From contig NZ_JYMT01000038.1 of assembly GCF_000938305.1 (NCBI RefSeq), positions 175,910 through 239,909 on the forward strand: DNA of 64,000 nt, in the 5' to 3' direction. This document shows positions 60,509 through 64,000 of this stretch, piece after piece. The notes under the pieces were generated by a model. The model was not told where the DNA came from. It ran no database searches and worked only from the letters and a program-made list of their open reading frames with translations. Every line of letters begins with the position of its first letter. Position 1 is the first letter of the stretch. Position numbers and translations under genes: made by a program. This stretch comes from Bradyrhizobium sp. LTSP885 (GTDB lineage: Bacteria > Pseudomonadota > Alphaproteobacteria > Rhizobiales > Xanthobacteraceae).

Positions 60509-61120
60509 TTATGCTGCGACGCTGTCCACGCCGGCGCCCCTGAGGAGGTCGGCGAGCTGCTTGCGGGCATAGAACATCCGGGTCTTCACCGTGCTTTGCG
60601 GGATACCGATGATCAGCCCGGCCTCTTCGACCGACTTCTCATGGTAGTAGACGAGATTGATGATCTCGCGATGGGCCGGCGACAGCTTGGCGACGCAGGC
60701 GCGCAGGATCTCGCTGGTGGTGGCGCGATCGAGCGAGGCTTCCGGGGTGTCGGAACCGTCGGCGATCTCCAGCACATCCTCCTGGTCGATGTCCTCGTGC
60801 TTGCGCTGACGCAGCGCGGTCAGCGCCTTGAAACGGGCGATCGACAGCAGCCAGGTCGAAACCTGCGAACGCCCCTCGAACTGGGAGGCGGTCCGCCAGA
60901 CGTCCAGGAACACCTGGCTCACCAAATCCTCCGCCATGGTGGTGTCGCGCACCATGCGCAGCACGAAGCGGTAAACCCGGACATTGTGACGGGCATAGAG
61001 CGTGTGCATCGCGGTGCGGTCGTGCGTGGAGATACTTTCGAGCAGCATCTCATCCGAGGTCGCACGGGCAGCGGCAATGTGCTTGTCGGCTGCGGCGTTG
61101 ATGGCGATGACGTTCGGCAT
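60509..61120 (-). CDS. ECF-type RNA polymerase sigma factor
   Basis: The 203-residue protein has sigma region 2 in LYARHNVRVYRFVLRMVRDTTMAEDLVSQVFLDVWR (split) and WLLSIARFKALTALRQRK. Region 4 is LSPAHREIINLVYYHEKSVEEAGLIIGIPQSTVKTRMFYARKQL (split by loops). GGAGCC precedes the ATG. There is no recognisable anti-sigma gene in either neighbour, unusual for ECF sigmas. The target regulon is unknown. Confidence 0.92.
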   Translation of the reverse strand: MPNVIAINAAADKHIAAARATSDEMLLESISTHDRTAMHTLYARHNVRVYRFVLRMVRDTTMAEDLVSQVFLDVWRTASQFEGRSQVSTWLLSIARFKALTALRQRKHEDIDQEDVLEIADGSDTPEASLDRATTSEILRACVAKLSPAHREIINLVYYHEKSVEEAGLIIGIPQSTVKTRMFYARKQLADLLRGAGVDSVAA

Positions 61121-61321
61121 GACAGGCTCCCAATTCGCCGTTTGGCGGCGGTTCGTTGGGAGAATTGTTAGTTACCGCCCGTTTCCGGATGTCTGCGCGA
61201 AAAGTGGAAAATGGTTTCGTGAGCAGGAGAATTGTTTCATCGGAAGACTCGCGACGAAACATTCGGGACAAAAAATCCAATCATTTCAATATGCGGAAAA
61301 TTCGATGGGCCGGATTCTCTC

Positions 61322-61355
61322 GTGCCGGAAGGAATCCGGTCGTGACTTCCGGCAC
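61322..61355. terminator. 10-bp hairpin after the acyltransferase gene
   Basis: GTGCCGGAAG and CTTCCGGCAC form a perfect 10-bp stem with a 14-nt loop, starting 10 bp beyond the acyltransferase stop on the minus strand. It lacks a T-run, so it could be a terminator or simply an mRNA 3' structure. Confidence 0.4.
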
Positions 61356-61364
61356 TATCGGGGC

Positions 61365-62432
61365 TTACTCGGCCGCCTGCAGCTTGGGCGCTGCCTTTTT
61401 CGGGGCAATCCAGAACGCCTCGGGCCGCTCGAACAGGAAGTTGGCATGGATCGCCAGCGCCAGCCGCCAGATCAGCAGCGAGCCGGCGACACCGACCACG
61501 GTCACAACCAGCGAGATCAGGCCGATGTCGTGGATCGGGCCGGAGCGCAGCAGAATCGTCCGTGTCGCGGCCATCGGGAGGAAGAAGGCGAGATAGATGA
61601 CGATCGAGTGCTCGCCGCAGAAGCGCAGAAAGTTGAGCCAGTGCGCGCGTGCCAGCAGCGTACCGATCACAATGATCGCGCAGGCCCCGGCAAGGCCCAG
61701 CGCCAGCGAGACGATCGGCCATTCGCTGACGTCGAGCGCAACAAGGCCGCCATTGACGACTGCCCAGAGCCCAAGCCCGAGCAGCGCCAGCACAGGCCGC
61801 GCCCGCGCGCGGTCCGACAGCGCGAAGACATAGTCGGCCACGATGTAGCCGGTGAAGAAATAGACGAAGCGCGCGCAGAACTCGTCGATGGCGGTCCAGC
61901 CGGTCGCAACATGCGTCATCTCGAGCGCCGCTGCGATCAGCCAGATGACGAGCGGGTGAATGTTGCGTGTCAGCTTCGTGACGACGAAGAAGATCGGCAG
62001 CAGGTAGATGAACCACAACGTGCCGAACGGCTCGATGAAGGATTCCAGATAGAGCAGCCCGACCTGGCTCCAGCTCGATTCAGCGGCGAGCGACGGCGCC
62101 TTGAAGCCGAACTGGATCGTCACCCACAGCACGTAGAAATAGGCGAAGTGCATCACCTTACGGTCGAGATAGGTTCGCCAGTCGCGATCGATCACAACCG
62201 ACAGGAAAAGCCCTGAAATCAGGAAGAAATCCGGCATCCGGAACGGTTTGGCGAACATCACGACGTAGTGCATGAAGCCGGTCTGCTCGGCCGCTTTCTC
62301 GACGCCCAGCACCGAATGCATCATCACGACCATGACGATGCAGATGCCCTTGGCATAGTCGACCCAATCGACACGCCCGGCCGTCGTCCCGGTGGAACGA
62401 TCTGTCACGGCGGATGTGCCGTTTGCGGTCAT
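61365..62432 (-). CDS. Acyltransferase-3 family membrane protein
   Basis: The 355-residue protein has about ten helices. The family signature is VDWVDYAKGICIVMVVMMHSVLG at the start, with the catalytic-type His, then FRMPDFFLISGLFLS with the conserved loop and FGTLWFIYLLPIFFVV. Members acetylate or succinylate extracellular polysaccharides, glucans or Nod factors. The divergent UDP-glucose dehydrogenase gene 189 bp away hints at a polysaccharide role, but this is only context. Confidence 0.88.
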   Translation of the reverse strand: MTANGTSAVTDRSTGTTAGRVDWVDYAKGICIVMVVMMHSVLGVEKAAEQTGFMHYVVMFAKPFRMPDFFLISGLFLSVVIDRDWRTYLDRKVMHFAYFYVLWVTIQFGFKAPSLAAESSWSQVGLLYLESFIEPFGTLWFIYLLPIFFVVTKLTRNIHPLVIWLIAAALEMTHVATGWTAIDEFCARFVYFFTGYIVADYVFALSDRARARPVLALLGLGLWAVVNGGLVALDVSEWPIVSLALGLAGACAIIVIGTLLARAHWLNFLRFCGEHSIVIYLAFFLPMAATRTILLRSGPIHDIGLISLVVTVVGVAGSLLIWRLALAIHANFLFERPEAFWIAPKKAAPKLQAAE

Positions 62433-62621
62433 CTTCGTCCTGTTTCGGCTGTCGCGGGCGCATCATCGGCCCGATCGGTTTCTTTCTCCTTTATTCATAC
62501 AAATGACATGCCGCCGAATCGGCGCTTTTCCACGTTCCCCTTGGCCGACAAATGTTCTAAGAGGCGCACGAATCCAAAGGCTAAATCCACTGGTTGTTAA
62601 CCATAGGAAGCGGGTTGTTTC

Positions 62622-63941
62622 ATGCGCATTGCCATGATTGGCACGGGTTATGTCGGGCTGGTGTCGGGCGCCTGCTTTGCAGATTTCGGTCACCACGTGA
62701 CCTGCGTGGACAAGGATGCGAGCAAGATCGCAGCGCTGCATCGCGGTGAGATCCCGATCTTCGAGCCCGGCCTCGACGCACTCGTCGCGGCCAATGTGAA
62801 GGCCAAGCGGCTCGAATTCACCACCGATCTGGCGGTGCCGGTAGCCGAAGCCGACGCAGTCTTCATCGCGGTCGGCACCCCGTCGCGGCGCGGCGACGGT
62901 CACGCCGACCTGACCTATGTCTACGGCGCCGCGCGCGAGATCGCCGCAGCCCTGAAGGGCTTCACCGTCGTCGTCACCAAATCGACCGTGCCGGTCGGCA
63001 CCGGCGACGAGGTCGAGCACCTGATCCGCGAGACCAATCCCGCGGCCGAATTCGTCGTCGCCTCCAATCCGGAATTCCTGCGCGAGGGCGCTGCGATCCG
63101 CGACTTCAAATTCCCCGATCGCATCGTGGTTGGCACATCGGACGAGCGCGGACGCAAGGTGCTCGGGGACGTCTACCGGCCGCTGTCGCTCAACCAGGCG
63201 CCGGTGATGTACACCGAGCGGCGCACCGCCGAGCTGATCAAATACGCCGCCAATGCGTTCCTCGCGACCAAGATCACCTTCATCAACGAGATCGCCGATC
63301 TCGCCGAGAAGGTCGGCGCAGACGTGCAGGAGGTCGCGCGCGGCATCGGCCTCGACAACCGCATCGGCTCGAAATTCCTGCATGCGGGCCCGGGTTTCGG
63401 CGGCTCCTGCTTCCCGAAGGACACCCGCGCGCTGATCAAGATTGCGCAGGATAACGACGTGCACCTGCGCATCGTCGAGGCGGTGCTCAGTGTCAACGAC
63501 ATCCGCAAGCGCGCGATGGCGCGCAAGGTTGCGAACCTCTCCGGCGGCAGCCTGCGTGGCAAGACCATCGCAGTGCTCGGCCTGACCTTCAAGCCCGACA
63601 CCGATGACATGCGCGAGGCGCCGTCGATCCCGCTGGTCACCGGCCTGCTCGACCTCGGCGCCAAGGTGCGCGCGCATGATCCGGTCGGCATGGAGCAGGC
63701 CCGCAAGGAACTGCCCGACATCGAGTATTGCGACGACCCCTATGATTGCGTGAGGGGTGCCGACGCCATGGTCGTGGTCACCGAGTGGGTGCAGTACCGC
63801 ACGCTCGACCTTGCGCGGCTGAAGGCGGAAATGAAGCAGCCGGTCGTGATCGACCTGCGCAACATCTACCGCCCCGAGGACATGGCCGCGCTCGGCTTTG
63901 CCTATGACAGCATCGGCCGCGCGCCGGTGCCGCGGGCGTGA
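62622..63941 (+). CDS. ugd: UDP-glucose 6-dehydrogenase
   Basis: The 439-residue enzyme has the NAD site MIGTGYVGLVSGACFADFG at the N-terminus, FIAVGTPS, KSTVPVGTGDEVE, SNPEFLREGAAI and the active-site Cys in GPGFGGSCFPKDTRAL. The C-terminal NAD-binding domain has VLGLTFKPDTDDMREAPSI. It oxidises UDP-glucose twice to UDP-glucuronate for exopolysaccharide, capsule or lipopolysaccharide. No glycosyltransferase lies next to it inside the window. Confidence 0.96.
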   Translation: MRIAMIGTGYVGLVSGACFADFGHHVTCVDKDASKIAALHRGEIPIFEPGLDALVAANVKAKRLEFTTDLAVPVAEADAVFIAVGTPSRRGDGHADLTYVYGAAREIAAALKGFTVVVTKSTVPVGTGDEVEHLIRETNPAAEFVVASNPEFLREGAAIRDFKFPDRIVVGTSDERGRKVLGDVYRPLSLNQAPVMYTERRTAELIKYAANAFLATKITFINEIADLAEKVGADVQEVARGIGLDNRIGSKFLHAGPGFGGSCFPKDTRALIKIAQDNDVHLRIVEAVLSVNDIRKRAMARKVANLSGGSLRGKTIAVLGLTFKPDTDDMREAPSIPLVTGLLDLGAKVRAHDPVGMEQARKELPDIEYCDDPYDCVRGADAMVVVTEWVQYRTLDLARLKAEMKQPVVIDLRNIYRPEDMAALGFAYDSIGRAPVPRA

Positions 63942-63951
63942 TATCTGTTTC

Positions 63952-64000
63952 ACCTCGCCCCGCTTGCGGGGAGAGGTCGGCGCGAAGCGCCGGGTGAGGG
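63952..64000. repeat. Start of a palindromic repeat at the window edge
   Basis: CACCTCGCCCCGCTTGCGGGG begins a CTC-rich element with GAGAGGTCGG and CGGGTGAGGG, similar in style to 41343. It continues past the right edge. Confidence 0.55.

Noticed and set aside
1..64000. Insertion sequence, prophage, tRNA or rRNA gene
   Set aside because: No transposase, integrase, phage protein, tRNA cloverleaf or rRNA stretch was recognised on either strand by reading; a tRNA or covariance scan was not possible here.

Overview
The window looks like chromosomal DNA of a high-GC alphaproteobacterium, most likely Bradyrhizobium or a close relative. The evidence is the codon use, the gene families, and several classes of extragenic palindromic repeat of the kind common in that group. 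This placement is inferred from sequence style, not from a marker gene. I found no rRNA, tRNA, CRISPR array, transposase or phage gene.

Layout. 1-3872 (-): N-terminal part of a giant secreted protein made of tandem 103-residue cadherin/VCBS-like repeats; its C-terminus lies beyond the left edge. 4603-9008 (+): an RND efflux pair (lipoprotein adaptor and inner-membrane pump). 9242-10444 (+): orphan branched-chain-type solute-binding protein. 10635-16031 (-): a MAPEG protein, an AttEFGH-like ABC system (ATPase, large FtsX-type permease, CrtC-like lipocalin) and an exported methyltransferase. 16278-17564 (+): MFS transporter. 17670-22554: archaic (Csu/sigma-type) chaperone-usher pilus, with the two-domain tip-like subunit inverted relative to subunit, chaperone and usher. 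22981-26973 (+): TetR regulator, adenine-deaminase-like amidohydrolase and NCS2 purine permease, a likely purine operon. 26992-31779: D-aminoacylase-type amidohydrolase, MFS transporter, divergent ATP-grasp ligase, and a 52-residue acidic protein.

31889-37232: vitamin B12 uptake. A cobalamin riboswitch precedes btuB (-), and btuCDF run divergently (+). 37346-43860 (-): sulfur oxidation, soxX-Y-Z-A-K-B followed by two exported DsrE-family proteins and a persulfide-dioxygenase/rhodanese fusion; soxCD is absent from the window. 44191-50920: DUF938 methyltransferase, S9 oligopeptidase, an orphan HicB-type antitoxin with a palindromic operator in its promoter, two MFS transporters and a VOC protein. 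51042-54208: CMD-family protein and two acyl-CoA dehydrogenases. 54307-58699 (-): amino-acid binding protein, L,D-transpeptidase, and a cyanide-insensitive bd-type oxidase with a DUF2474 mini-subunit. 58809-60129 (-): CcdA and a thioredoxin-like protein. 60509-63941: ECF-type sigma factor, acyltransferase-3 protein and UDP-glucose dehydrogenase.

Most functions are standard chromosomal ones. The parts most worth following up are the exactly periodic adhesin with its CRP-like palindrome, the compact soxCD-less sulfur cluster, the divergent adenine-deaminase-like operon, the orphan HicB promoter/operator with a possible leader peptide, and two proteins whose C-termini are encoded by extragenic repeats.
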